Assembly: GCF_002043005.1 (NCBI RefSeq)
Contig: NZ_CP020330.1
Span: 2,436,001 to 2,500,000 of the forward strand
Origin: Martelella mediterranea DSM 17316
Lineage (GTDB): Bacteria > Pseudomonadota > Alphaproteobacteria > Rhizobiales > Rhizobiaceae
Direction of reading: 5' to 3'
DNA length: 64,000 bases
Part shown: positions 36,309 through 45,014 of the stretch, piece after piece
Layout of the letters: each line of letters opens with the position of its first letter
Position numbering within the stretch: the stretch's first letter is position 1
Program-made: the position numbers and the translations under genes
The notes under the pieces: model-generated
Databases searched by the model: none
The model's input: only the letters and a program-made list of their open reading frames with translations
Told to the model about the DNA's origin: nothing

Positions 36309-36406
36309 GGCGGGGGAGGCCTCTTGTTCTCTGAAGAGCAACTATCGGAGACCGGAGCGTCCGTAGCTCGCAGTTTGCCGCCAAAGCTATCCTTTCTACG
36401 GGCGTC

Positions 36407-36551
36407 ATCCTCGGCCTTGTGCCGAGGATCTAACCACGCTCCCACACGAGCGGCGTTGGCGTCTTGTAATAGGTTGTATTCTAACTGACTTTTCGTCCGA
36501 CACGCTTGTCGTGTTGATACGTGCTTAGATGCTCGGGACAGGCCCGAGCAT
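36407..36551. repeat. Cluster of intergenic hairpins
   Basis: ATCCTCGGC (36407-36415) pairs with GCCGAGGAT (36421-36429). CACG/CGTG surrounds CTTGT near 36500-36513. ATGCTCGGG (36529-36537) pairs with CCCGAGCAT (36543-36551). Such CTCGG-stem repeats, often beside CGTCAT/ATGACG, are common between rhizobial genes. They lie in the 294-bp convergent gap between the DUF1206 and MscS genes and may end both transcripts. Confidence 0.65.
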
Positions 36552-36602
36552 GACGGCGGTGAGTGGGGCGAGCTTGGCCAACATTCTGAAAGCATACACG
36601 CT

Positions 36603-38018
36603 CTATTTGCTTTCGAACTCGGTCGGCGCGGTCTCGCTGAGAAGGTCGCCGCGGCCGCGAGACCGGCGCTCCCGTTCCATGCGCCGCTGGAGGCTGGGGT
36701 CGATATCGGTGTTTTGCGGAATGCCCGTTTCTTCTCGGACCTTTTTGGGAGCGGGTTCAACCGGCTTTTCCTCGGTGCCGGAGAAACCGGAAAGCGCCGA
36801 TTTGAGGTCGTCATCGTCGAAGCGCAGGCGATAGATCGGCTCCGGCAGCGAGAAGCCGTTGGACTCGAGCGCGCGTTTCACCAGCCGCATCGCCTCGGAC
36901 CGCGCCTTGGCCCAGTTGGTGCTGCTCTGGTCGATCCAGCCGACGAAATAGAGCACTACATTGGAATCGCCGAGTTCCTCGATCCAGGCATCGGCTTCGG
37001 GGTCATCGAGAATGAAGTCCTGCCCCGCGATGGTTTCAAGCCCGATCTTCAGGGCCAGGTCGAGATCGCTGTCGGCGCTGACGCCGAGTTGGAAGGTGAA
37101 GCGGCGCTGCGGATTGACGGTATAATTGGTGATCGCGCTCTTGAACACGGTGGCGTTGGGAATCCGGATGTGATTGCCGTCGACTTCCATCAGGATGGTG
37201 GCGCGTGAGGTCAGGCTGATGACGAACCCCTCGAAGGCATCGATCTTGACGAGGTCCTTGGGCCGGAATGGCTGGCGGATGGAAAGCAGGATACTTGCAA
37301 TATAATTCTCGACCGTGTCGCGCACCGCAAAACCGACGGCGAGACCGACAATGCCGGCAGCGCCCAGCAGCGTGCCGAGCAGGGCGGTTGCGCCGAGAAT
37401 ATCGAGCGCCAGGACTCCGCCGATCACGAAGAACACGATCCGGACGACCTGACGCAGAAGATCGGCGATGAAGGCGTTGGGCGCGATCCGCGACCACGGC
37501 CAGCTTCGCGATGCGAGATAGAGGCCGAAAACGATGACGATGACGCAGACGACGAAGGCCACCAGCAGCAGCGGCAGGTAGCTCAGCGCCTGTGCGGCCC
37601 GGTCTTCCAGCCTGTCATAGACCGGCTCCAGCCGTTCGCCGAGCGAGGTTTCCACCATGATCCGGCCATTGACGGCGACGACGCCGTCAAGGCTGCCGGC
37701 AAGCTCCCTGGCGCGGCTTGCAAGCTGGGCCTCCTGAACTTCGCCGCCAAGCGTGACAACGCCATAGTGCACGGAAACGTCGACCGTCGACAATCCCTCG
37801 ATCTGGCTGAAAATGCCCTCAAGCCGGTTCCGGATCGCGGTGTCCGCGGTGGCATCGGCATCGCCCGGCACAGTCCGCGCGCTCTCTGCCTGCGTGGGTT
37901 GTTGCGCCAATTGTGCGAGAGAGGGAGACGCCGGGGAGAGCAGGATCAAAGTTGCAATCGCCAGGCGTCGGAGAAGCGTGACGCATCCTGCGGTGCGTCC
38001 GCCAGTGCAAAACGACAA
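36603..38018 (-). CDS. Small-conductance mechanosensitive channel (MscS) with BON domain
   Basis: About 471 residues if the TTG at 38018 is used; no in-frame ATG precedes the signal-like segment RRLAIATLILLSPASPSLAQ, so the start is uncertain. A periplasmic BON domain follows at about 65-130 (HYGVVTLGGEVQEAQLA, then LDGVVAVNG). Three membrane helices come next. The pore helix is TALLGTLLGAAGIVGLAVGF. The beta domain has VRDTVENYIASILL, QPFRPKDLVKI, and IRIPNATVFKSAITNYT. It releases solutes under osmotic stress. The C-terminus is charged and disordered. Confidence 0.88.
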   Translation of the reverse strand: MSFCTGGRTAGCVTLLRRLAIATLILLSPASPSLAQLAQQPTQAESARTVPGDADATADTAIRNRLEGIFSQIEGLSTVDVSVHYGVVTLGGEVQEAQLASRARELAGSLDGVVAVNGRIMVETSLGERLEPVYDRLEDRAAQALSYLPLLLVAFVVCVIVIVFGLYLASRSWPWSRIAPNAFIADLLRQVVRIVFFVIGGVLALDILGATALLGTLLGAAGIVGLAVGFAVRDTVENYIASILLSIRQPFRPKDLVKIDAFEGFVISLTSRATILMEVDGNHIRIPNATVFKSAITNYTVNPQRRFTFQLGVSADSDLDLALKIGLETIAGQDFILDDPEADAWIEELGDSNVVLYFVGWIDQSSTNWAKARSEAMRLVKRALESNGFSLPEPIYRLRFDDDDLKSALSGFSGTEEKPVEPAPKKVREETGIPQNTDIDPSLQRRMERERRSRGRGDLLSETAPTEFESK

Positions 38019-38048
38019 AAACCCGCGGGCGCGCCGCGGGAGGGTAGG

Positions 38049-38076
38049 AAAAAGGGCCCGGTGCGGGCCCTTTTTT
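38049..38076. terminator. Bidirectional terminator-like hairpin between membrane genes
   Basis: AAAAA, then GGGCCCG (38054-38060), a GTG loop, CGGGCCC (38064-38070) and TTTTTT. It has T runs on both strands. On the minus strand it ends the gene at 38096-38707 and sits only about 36 bp before the MscS start. Confidence 0.8.
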
Positions 38077-38095
38077 GTGGCGTTGACTGCCATGC

Positions 38096-38707
38096 TTACG
38101 GCTGCGTGCGGCGGAAGAACGGGCCGCGGAAGGCCGAGATCGCAATGCCTTCGTCGCGGTGGTTGCCGCCGGCAAGAGCCGCAAACCATGCGCCTGCCGC
38201 ACCGAGAACAGCGCCGGCGCCGGCCGCGAAGGCGGTGATCGTGGAGGCCGAATGCATCAGCTGCATCATTTCGGCGCTCACGTCCGGATCCGCAGCGGCA
38301 GGGGCTATCGCGGACGAGATCGCCGCCGAAAATCCGGCCGCAAGGCCCATCGCCACGGTGGCGAGCGCCCAGACAACGATGCCGTGAATGCCGTCGCGGA
38401 ATTCGCTCTCGTCCGCGGTGCCATCGCCGAAATGCGAGCGCATGCGGCCCGCGACGTAGCCGCCGGCGCTGGCGCTGGCGAAGGGGATGAGAACCAGCCA
38501 CAGGCCGACGAGGAAGATCCCCCAGGTGAGGCCGTCTTCAAGCGTAGGGTCGGCGGTTGCGAGACCGATACCGGCGCCGAACTGCGTCAGCACCACGGTC
38601 AGCGCGCCGGCAACAACTGCGCCGGCGAAAATGGCGCCCCATTCGATGTATGAAACGCCCGGCCTTGCGGCGGCGGTGGTTACGGGTTTGTGATCAATAT
38701 CACTCAT
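38096..38707 (-). CDS. Small multi-helix membrane protein, hypothetical
   Basis: 203 residues with four or five hydrophobic Gly/Ala-rich segments (about 25-50, 65-88, 110-135 and 155-180). SYIEWGAIFAGAVVAGAL near the start and GGYVAGRMRSH resemble a rhizobial family of unknown membrane proteins with the (W)GA(I/V)xAGA motif. Function unknown. Translation may be coupled to the 24-residue ORF just upstream (stop at 38710). Confidence 0.75.
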   Translation of the reverse strand: MSDIDHKPVTTAAARPGVSYIEWGAIFAGAVVAGALTVVLTQFGAGIGLATADPTLEDGLTWGIFLVGLWLVLIPFASASAGGYVAGRMRSHFGDGTADESEFRDGIHGIVVWALATVAMGLAAGFSAAISSAIAPAAADPDVSAEMMQLMHSASTITAFAAGAGAVLGAAGAWFAALAGGNHRDEGIAISAFRGPFFRRTQP

Positions 38708-38709
38708 GA

Positions 38710-38784
38710 TCACGCCAGCCCAAGAACGGACAGGATGAACATGACGACCACGATCAGTCCGACGAGATAAATAATACCACTCAT
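38710..38784 (-). CDS. 24-residue hydrophobic peptide ORF, translationally coupled
   Basis: ATG at 38784 with GGAG eight bases upstream encodes MSGIIYLVGLIVVVMFILSV followed by LGLA and a stop. The stop is three bases from the ATG of the 203-residue membrane protein (TGATCATG). It is one transmembrane helix. A real ribosome site and coupling suggest a genuine micro-protein or leader peptide. Too short for a family assignment. Confidence 0.6.
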   Translation of the reverse strand: MSGIIYLVGLIVVVMFILSVLGLA

Positions 38785-39006
38785 TTTTCTGCTCCGATTG
38801 AAATTGATATCCGGTACAACGGCTTGACGCCGCGAACGTTCCGCAACCGGCCTGTTTTTTCAGGTCGGCGCATCGATCCCAGGTCGTGGCTGGGCTCGGG
38901 AACGGCCTTTTTCGAAGGGAGAAAGTCGGAAATCTGCAAAACGCCCGTGGACCGGGGCGGAGAGTTTCGCCACTTTGCGGCTGAGGAAAGCACTATCGGG
39001 AGAACA

Positions 39007-40782
39007 ATGAAAATGTCGCATCGCCGCCTGCGTTCACAAGACTGGTTCGACAATCCGGACCACGCGGATATGACCGCGCTCTATCTCGAGCGGTTCATGA
39101 ACTACGGCACCACGCCGGAGGAACTGCGCTCCGGCAGGCCGATCATCGGCATTGCCCAGAGCGGCAGCGACATTAATCCCTGCAATCGCCACCACCTCGA
39201 TCTCGCGCGCCGGGTGCGCGATGGCATTCGCGACGCCGGCGGCATCCCGATCGAGTTTCCCTCCCATCCGCTGTTTGAAAACTGCAAGCGCCCGACGGCG
39301 GCGCTCGACCGCAATCTCGCCTATCTCGGTCTCGTGGAGATCCTTTACGGCTATCCGCTGGACGGGGTGGTGCTGACGACGGGTTGCGACAAGACCACGC
39401 CCTCGGCGCTGATGGCGGCGGCCACGGTCAATATCCCCGCCATCGTCTATTCCGGCGGGCCGATGCTCGATGGCTGGCATGAAGGCGAGCTTGTCGGCTC
39501 CGGCACGGTGATCTGGCGGTCGCGGCGCAAGCTTGCCGCCGGCGAGATCACGCGCGAGGAATTTCTGGAAGCGGCGCTCGATTCCGCGCCGTCGGTCGGC
39601 CATTGCAACACGATGGGCACGGCCTCGACGATGAATGCGCTGGCCGAAGCGCTCGGCATGTCGCTCACAGGCTCGGCGGCGATCCCGGCGGCCTATCGAG
39701 AGCGCGGTCAGGTCGGCTATCGCACCGGACGCCGCGCGGTGGAGCTCGTCAACGAGGATATCCGTCCGCTCGATATTCTCACCCGCCCGGCCTTTCTCAA
39801 CGCGATCCGCGTCAATGCCGCGATCGGCGGATCGACCAACGCCCAGCCGCATCTGGCGGCGATCGCCCGCCACGCTGGCGTCGAACTGAAGCCGGAGGAC
39901 TGGCAGGACTACGGTTACGACATACCGCTGCTCGCCAATGTCCAGCCGGCCGGCAAATATCTCGGCGAACGGTTCCACCGCGCCGGCGGCGTGCCCGCGA
40001 TCATGTGGGAACTGTTGAAGGCCGGCAAGCTTGATGGCGGCGCGCCGACGGTCACCGGCGCGACCATGGCCGACAATCTCGAAGGGCGCGAGGCGGTCGA
40101 TCGCGAGGTGATCCTGCCTTACGACAGGCCGATGCAGGAGCGCGCGGGCTTTCTGGTGATGAAGGGCAATCTCTTCGATTTCGCGATCATGAAGATGAGC
40201 GTGATTTCCGATGCATTTCGGCAGCGTTATCTGATGGAGCCCGGCCATGAGGGCGTGTTCGAGGGCAAGGCCGTGATCTTCGACGGCTCGGAGGACTACC
40301 ACGCCCGCATCAACGATCCGGCGCTTGATATCGACGAGCGCACCATATTGGTCATCCGGGGCGCCGGGCCGCTCGGCTGGCCGGGCTCCGCCGAAGTGGT
40401 CAACATGCAGCCGCCGGATCATCTCATCAGGAAGGGCATCACCAGCCTGCCGACAATCGGCGACGGGCGCCAGTCCGGCACGGCCGACAGCCCATCCATC
40501 CTCAATGCGTCGCCCGAGAGCGCTGCGGGCGGCGGTCTCGCCTTCCTGCGCGACGGCGACACGATCCGCATCGATTTCAACCAGGGGCGCTGCGACATGC
40601 TGGTCGATGACGCCGAATTGGAGAAACGCAAGGCCGAGGGGCTGCCGAAGGTGCCGGACGACGCCACGCCGTGGCAGCGGCTCTACCGCCAGACCGTGAC
40701 GCAACTCTCCGACGGCGGGACGATCGCCGGCGCGGACGAGTTTCGCGATATCGCCCGCCGCCCGCCGCGCCACAATCACTAA
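39007..40782 (+). CDS. xylD: D-xylonate dehydratase (IlvD/Edd family)
   Basis: Dehydrates D-xylonate to 2-keto-3-deoxy-D-xylonate in the oxidative (Dahms/Weimberg) pentose pathway. 591 residues, the length of Caulobacter XylD as recalled, with a GGGAG ribosome site. Fe-S and Mg motifs are SGSDINPCNRHH, TTGCDKTTPSALMAA and PSVGHCNTMGTASTMNALAE (three Cys). The C-terminal STOP-like segment has LGDGRQ-type TIGDGRQSGTADSPSILN. The pattern LYLERFMNYG and the final PRHNH match XylD. No other xylose-pathway gene is present. L-arabonate dehydratase is the closest alternative. Confidence 0.88.
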   Translation: MKMSHRRLRSQDWFDNPDHADMTALYLERFMNYGTTPEELRSGRPIIGIAQSGSDINPCNRHHLDLARRVRDGIRDAGGIPIEFPSHPLFENCKRPTAALDRNLAYLGLVEILYGYPLDGVVLTTGCDKTTPSALMAAATVNIPAIVYSGGPMLDGWHEGELVGSGTVIWRSRRKLAAGEITREEFLEAALDSAPSVGHCNTMGTASTMNALAEALGMSLTGSAAIPAAYRERGQVGYRTGRRAVELVNEDIRPLDILTRPAFLNAIRVNAAIGGSTNAQPHLAAIARHAGVELKPEDWQDYGYDIPLLANVQPAGKYLGERFHRAGGVPAIMWELLKAGKLDGGAPTVTGATMADNLEGREAVDREVILPYDRPMQERAGFLVMKGNLFDFAIMKMSVISDAFRQRYLMEPGHEGVFEGKAVIFDGSEDYHARINDPALDIDERTILVIRGAGPLGWPGSAEVVNMQPPDHLIRKGITSLPTIGDGRQSGTADSPSILNASPESAAGGGLAFLRDGDTIRIDFNQGRCDMLVDDAELEKRKAEGLPKVPDDATPWQRLYRQTVTQLSDGGTIAGADEFRDIARRPPRHNH

Positions 40783-41023
40783 GCGCGCGCAAAAACCGGG
40801 CGAGGGTTAAAAAGCAACCATGAATACGGTATCTTTAGAAATTGCGGATACAGCTATTGACAATCGCGCTGTTGCCTTTTTCCGGGGCGGGACAGCGCAT
40901 TAGGCAAGTTTGCCGTTGAATATGGCCCGGTCGCGCGGGCGATGCGGTTGACGCGAAACTTTCAGAGTGTGTTTTCCGGGCGCGAAATTGGCTTCCGGAT
41001 GTTGAGACCCAAAGGAGGGTCAT

Positions 41024-42343
41024 GTGGTACGAGTAAGCGTGTTTGGCATCGGCTATACCGGCACCGTTTCCGCGGCCTGCCTCGCCGAGCAGGGTCATCA
41101 GGTGGTTGCGGTCGATATCGATCCCGCCAAGGTCGCCTCCATCAATGCCGGGCGTACGCCGATCGTCGAGGAACGTCTCGATGAGCTGGTTTCGACCAAT
41201 CACGCTGCCGGCAGGCTGTCGGCGACCACGGATATCGCCGAGGCCATCCTGAACACCGATGTCTCGATCGTCTGTGTCGGCACGCCGGGCGAGGATACGG
41301 GCGCGATCGGGCTTTCCTATGTCACGGCGCTCTGCCGGTCGATCGGCGCGGCGCTGGTGGAACGAAAGGGCCATCACAGCGTCATCCTGCGCTCCACGCT
41401 GGTGCCGGGCACGATGGAAAGCGTGTGTGTGCCGGAGCTTGAACGCGCCTCGGGGCTGAAGGCCGGTACGGATTTCGGCGTCGGCTATTTCCCGGAATTC
41501 CTGCGCGAGGGCACCGCGGTCGCGGATTACTTCGAACCGTGCCTGATCGTCTACGGCGCGATGGATGATCCGACGATGGCGATGCTGCGCGAGCTCAATG
41601 CGAGCCTGCCGGGCGAACATCACGCCGTCGACATGAAGACCGCGGAGATGATCAAATATACCAGCAATAGCTGGCGCGCGACCAAGATCACCTTCGCCAA
41701 CGAGATCGGCAACATCGCCAAGAGCGTCGGCGTCGACGGCCAGGCGGTGATGAAGATCCTCTGTTCGGACCACGAGGTGGCGATGTCGCCCTATTTCCTG
41801 CGCCCGGGCTTCTCCTTCGGCGGTTCATGCCTGCCCAAGGACCTGAGGGCGCTGCGCTTCCTCGCCAATTCCAACGATGTCGCCGCGCCGCTGCTGGAAG
41901 GCGTGCTGGAGGCCAACGAGAACCAGATCGCCCGCGCCGAGGCGCTGGTGAAGCGGTTTGAAGGGCGCACGGTCGGCATGGTCGGCATCAGCTTCAAGCC
42001 GGGCACGGACGATCTGCGCGAAAGCCCGCTGGCGGCGCTCGCCAGCCGGCTTCTGGATGGCGGCTACGAGGTGAAGATCTACGATCCTTCCGTCAAGGCT
42101 GCCTATGACGAGGGCATGAGCGGGGCGGGCCGCGGCAATGACAGGATCGGCGATCTGCCGGAAAGGCTCGTCGGTGATTTGAAAGACCTGATAGCGTTGT
42201 CAGATATCATCGTGGTCGGCCATCGCTACAAGGAGGCCGTCGCGCCGCTTTCCGCGCTGATCGGCGACAAGCCGATGGTCGATCTTGCCCGCATCGCGCC
42301 GGGCGTGGTCACGGGCGATGCCTATGAGGGGATCTGCTGGTAG
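41024..42343 (+). CDS. algD: GDP-mannose 6-dehydrogenase (AlgD)
   Basis: Oxidises GDP-mannose to GDP-mannuronate with two NAD. 439 residues from a GTG at 41024 with AAAGGAGG upstream; an overlapping ATG at 41022 leads to an early stop. The NAD domain opens VSVFGIGYTGTVSAACLAEQ. GYFPEFLREGTAVAD and the central helix follow. FGGSCLPKDLRALR carries the catalytic Cys at about 268. The C-terminal Rossmann domain has GMVGISFKPGTDDLRESP. First gene of the nine-gene polymer operon; the 240 bp before it have no gene. Confidence 0.93.
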   Translation: MVRVSVFGIGYTGTVSAACLAEQGHQVVAVDIDPAKVASINAGRTPIVEERLDELVSTNHAAGRLSATTDIAEAILNTDVSIVCVGTPGEDTGAIGLSYVTALCRSIGAALVERKGHHSVILRSTLVPGTMESVCVPELERASGLKAGTDFGVGYFPEFLREGTAVADYFEPCLIVYGAMDDPTMAMLRELNASLPGEHHAVDMKTAEMIKYTSNSWRATKITFANEIGNIAKSVGVDGQAVMKILCSDHEVAMSPYFLRPGFSFGGSCLPKDLRALRFLANSNDVAAPLLEGVLEANENQIARAEALVKRFEGRTVGMVGISFKPGTDDLRESPLAALASRLLDGGYEVKIYDPSVKAAYDEGMSGAGRGNDRIGDLPERLVGDLKDLIALSDIIVVGHRYKEAVAPLSALIGDKPMVDLARIAPGVVTGDAYEGICW

Positions 42344-42350
42344 GAACGGG

Positions 42351-43823
42351 ATGCTCTATCATATCCTCTACATATGCACGGCCGTGAATATTGCGCTGTT
42401 CGCCGCGCCGAACGTCGTCGGCAAGTCCGGCACGCTCGCGCTGACGATCGGGGTGCTCGGCATCTGGCGCTATTCGTGGGGGATATTGAATTTCATCCGC
42501 GCGAAATACTACATGCGCTTCGCCTTCCCGCGCCGCCGCAGGCGGGCCGAGGCGCTCTATGCGCTGCAAACCTATCGGGCGCATGCCTTCTTCCTGGTGA
42601 CCACCTACAAGATCGATCCCGCGATCACCGCGCCGGTCTATCGCTCGATCTTCGAGGCGGCGCGAAACTCCGAGGGCGGGGCGACGATTGTCGCCTCGGT
42701 CGTCGATGCGAGCGATATCCGCCTGATCAAGGCCGTGTTCGCCGGTTCCGATGCAAGCCGCGGCGGTTCGGTCTCGCTGGTGTTCGACCGGATTGCGGGC
42801 ACCGGCAAGCGCGATGCGCTGGCGACATCGCTGCGCACCATCAGGCGTCTCAATCCGACGCGTCACGACATGATCTTTCTGGTCGACGGCGACACACGGG
42901 TGCCGGCGTCCCTCGTGGCCAAGTCGGCGCCTTTCTTCACCGACGAGAAGATGGGCGCGCTCACCTCCGACGAGGTTTCCGATGCGACCGGTGGTCGGCT
43001 TTTCCAGGACTGGTTCCACCTGCGGTTTGCCCAGCGCCAGCTCATGATGAGCTCGATGGGGCTCAGCGAACGCGTGCTGACCCTGACGGGGCGCATGTCG
43101 GTGTTTCGCGGCGACCTTGCGACCCAGCCCGGCTTCATCAGCGGCGTGCAGCACGATTTCATCGATCACTGGCGCTTCGGCCGGGTGAACTTCCTGACCG
43201 GCGACGACAAGTCGACCTGGTTCTGGCTTCTGAAGCACGGCTACAAGATGGGCTATCTGCCCGATGTGAAAACCGTTTCGGTCGAAACTCAGCCGCGCGA
43301 CAGCTTTTATGATTCCGCGATTGTGCTGATGCGGCGCTGGTTCGGCAACACGCTGAGGACCAGCAATCGCGCGCTGGCGCTGCCGGCGAGCCGGATCGGC
43401 TATTTCACCTGGTGGTCGATCCTGGACCAGCGCATGTCGATGTGGACGACGCTTGCCGGGCCCTGCGGCATGCTTCTGGCGGCCTATGTCTTCAATCCTT
43501 ACGTCTTCCTCGCCTATCTCGCCTGGGTCATGGCATCGCGCTACGTGATGTGCACGATGATCTCGACTTTCCGGGCCGGCGGGTTCCCGGTCACTTACCC
43601 CTTCCTTCTCTATTTCGGCCAGATCGGCGGGGCGCTGGTCAAGACGTACGTGCTGTTTCGCCTCGACCGGCAGAAATGGACCCGCCAGAACACCGCAACC
43701 GGAACCGCCCGGCAAGAGAAGGGCTTTCTCGGATCCGACGGATTTTCTTTGTATCTTCATGCGCTCGCAGTAGCATGGCTGATACTGGGCATGATCTGGT
43801 TCGTTGATATTTCGGGCGCATAG
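42351..43823 (+). CDS. alg8: Alginate synthase glycosyltransferase Alg8
   Basis: 490 residues, similar to the about 494 of Pseudomonas Alg8. Two N-terminal helices surround FAAPNVVGKSG. The GT2 domain has IFLVDGDTRVP (DxD), TGDDKSTWF as the acceptor-base region, and VLMRRWFGNTLR in place of QxxRW. C-terminal helices include YPFLLYFGQIGGALVKTY and the signature RLDRQKWTRQ. It polymerises GDP-mannuronate at the inner membrane with Alg44. Seven bases separate it from algD. Confidence 0.9.
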   Translation: MLYHILYICTAVNIALFAAPNVVGKSGTLALTIGVLGIWRYSWGILNFIRAKYYMRFAFPRRRRRAEALYALQTYRAHAFFLVTTYKIDPAITAPVYRSIFEAARNSEGGATIVASVVDASDIRLIKAVFAGSDASRGGSVSLVFDRIAGTGKRDALATSLRTIRRLNPTRHDMIFLVDGDTRVPASLVAKSAPFFTDEKMGALTSDEVSDATGGRLFQDWFHLRFAQRQLMMSSMGLSERVLTLTGRMSVFRGDLATQPGFISGVQHDFIDHWRFGRVNFLTGDDKSTWFWLLKHGYKMGYLPDVKTVSVETQPRDSFYDSAIVLMRRWFGNTLRTSNRALALPASRIGYFTWWSILDQRMSMWTTLAGPCGMLLAAYVFNPYVFLAYLAWVMASRYVMCTMISTFRAGGFPVTYPFLLYFGQIGGALVKTYVLFRLDRQKWTRQNTATGTARQEKGFLGSDGFSLYLHALAVAWLILGMIWFVDISGA

Positions 43824-43832
43824 GAGCCTCGC

Positions 43833-45014
43833 ATGCTTATGGAACACCATCCGAACGCCGAAACCGACGCTGAGGAAACCGCGATCGAATTGCCGGATAA
43901 TGGGCATGACACCGATCACCCCTCGATCTGGATGCCGTTTTCGGTGTTCATCGACGGGCGCGAGCTGGAAGGGATCGGCGTTTCGCTGGTCGCTGCCTAT
44001 GCCGGCGGCTGGCATGGCGGGGATATGTCCGGCGATCGCGTGATCGCCCGGTTCAGCTTTCAGTTCGAGGGCTATTCCGTCGTGCTGCCGATCGAGGTTC
44101 GCGCCGAGCTGGAATCGGCAAGCGGCGGGGTCTACAAGCTGGTGTTCCTCAATCCCACTGGTCCGCATCTGCCGCATCTGCGCTATCTGATGAACGCCTA
44201 TCTGGCGGGCGATCTGGTGCAGATCAACGAATTGCTGCGCGTGCCGCCGGAAGCGCGGCAGAAATCGGTGGCGGCACCCCCGCCGCGCAAGAGTTTTCGC
44301 GAAAGGATGCGGCGTATGGCGGGCGCGGGAATGGTGGCGGCCCTGACGCTTGGCCTGATCGCGCTCACGCTTTACACCATCCACTATCACATCTTCGTCC
44401 ACCGGGTGCCGGGCCTTGCGACCGTCACGCCGGCGGGGCTGCCGCTGACGGCGCCCGAGGCCGGGCAGATCGCCTATGTGGATGCGAATGCCGGCGAGGG
44501 GGACGTGGTGTTCTCGCTGCAATCGGCGCGCGGCGGCATGCTGAATTTCTCCAATCCCTGCGATTGCAGGATCGTGCTGACCGAAAACGGCGCGGTCGGC
44601 GCCACCGTTCTGCCCGGAACCCCGATCGCCTATGTCAGGACCGATGATGCCGGCCCGACGATCAAGGTCACGATGCCGGACGATCTGGCAAAACTTCTGC
44701 TGTTCGGCGCAGAGGCCCATGCCTCGCTACCGAATGGCGACGACCTGCCGCTGACCGTCAAGGACGTCAAGGCCGAGGACGGCGCGTCCGGCACGACGGC
44801 GGCGGTGACCTTCAGCGCCGCGCCCGATGCGCTGACGGCGGCCGATATCGGCAAGACTGTTGCGCTGACGGTGACCAGCAAGCCCTATGCGAGCTTCCTG
44901 GAGCGGATCAAGACCCGGCTTTCACGCTTTACCGCCACGAAGGAGATGAGCGAGCGGGCCAAGGCATGGCCGTTGATCGGCAATGCGCAGGCCGCGACGG
45001 AGACGGGCCGATGA
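43833..45014 (+). CDS. alg44: Alg44-like copolymerase with degenerate PilZ domain
   Basis: 393 residues, near the 389 of Pseudomonas Alg44; the start has GGAG before it. An N-terminal PilZ-like region (about 30-115) is followed by one helix at about 165-190 and a periplasmic HlyD-like domain (about 200-350). In Alg44 proteins c-di-GMP binds RxxxR plus DxSxxG. Here no Arg occurs before residue 42, and the second motif reads GVSLVAAYAGG, so nucleotide binding looks lost. Its stop overlaps the next ATG. Confidence 0.85.
   Translation: MLMEHHPNAETDAEETAIELPDNGHDTDHPSIWMPFSVFIDGRELEGIGVSLVAAYAGGWHGGDMSGDRVIARFSFQFEGYSVVLPIEVRAELESASGGVYKLVFLNPTGPHLPHLRYLMNAYLAGDLVQINELLRVPPEARQKSVAAPPPRKSFRERMRRMAGAGMVAALTLGLIALTLYTIHYHIFVHRVPGLATVTPAGLPLTAPEAGQIAYVDANAGEGDVVFSLQSARGGMLNFSNPCDCRIVLTENGAVGATVLPGTPIAYVRTDDAGPTIKVTMPDDLAKLLLFGAEAHASLPNGDDLPLTVKDVKAEDGASGTTAAVTFSAAPDALTAADIGKTVALTVTSKPYASFLERIKTRLSRFTATKEMSERAKAWPLIGNAQAATETGR

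Noticed and set aside
39034..40779. 581-codon minus-strand frame opposite xylD
   Set aside because: Mirror frame of a clearly identified enzyme.
40857..40890. TTGACA as a promoter for algD
   Set aside because: No acceptable -10 element at the right distance, so not listed as a feature.
42309..44720. 803-codon minus-strand frame opposite alg8 and alg44
   Set aside because: Shadow of the real genes; no recognisable domain.
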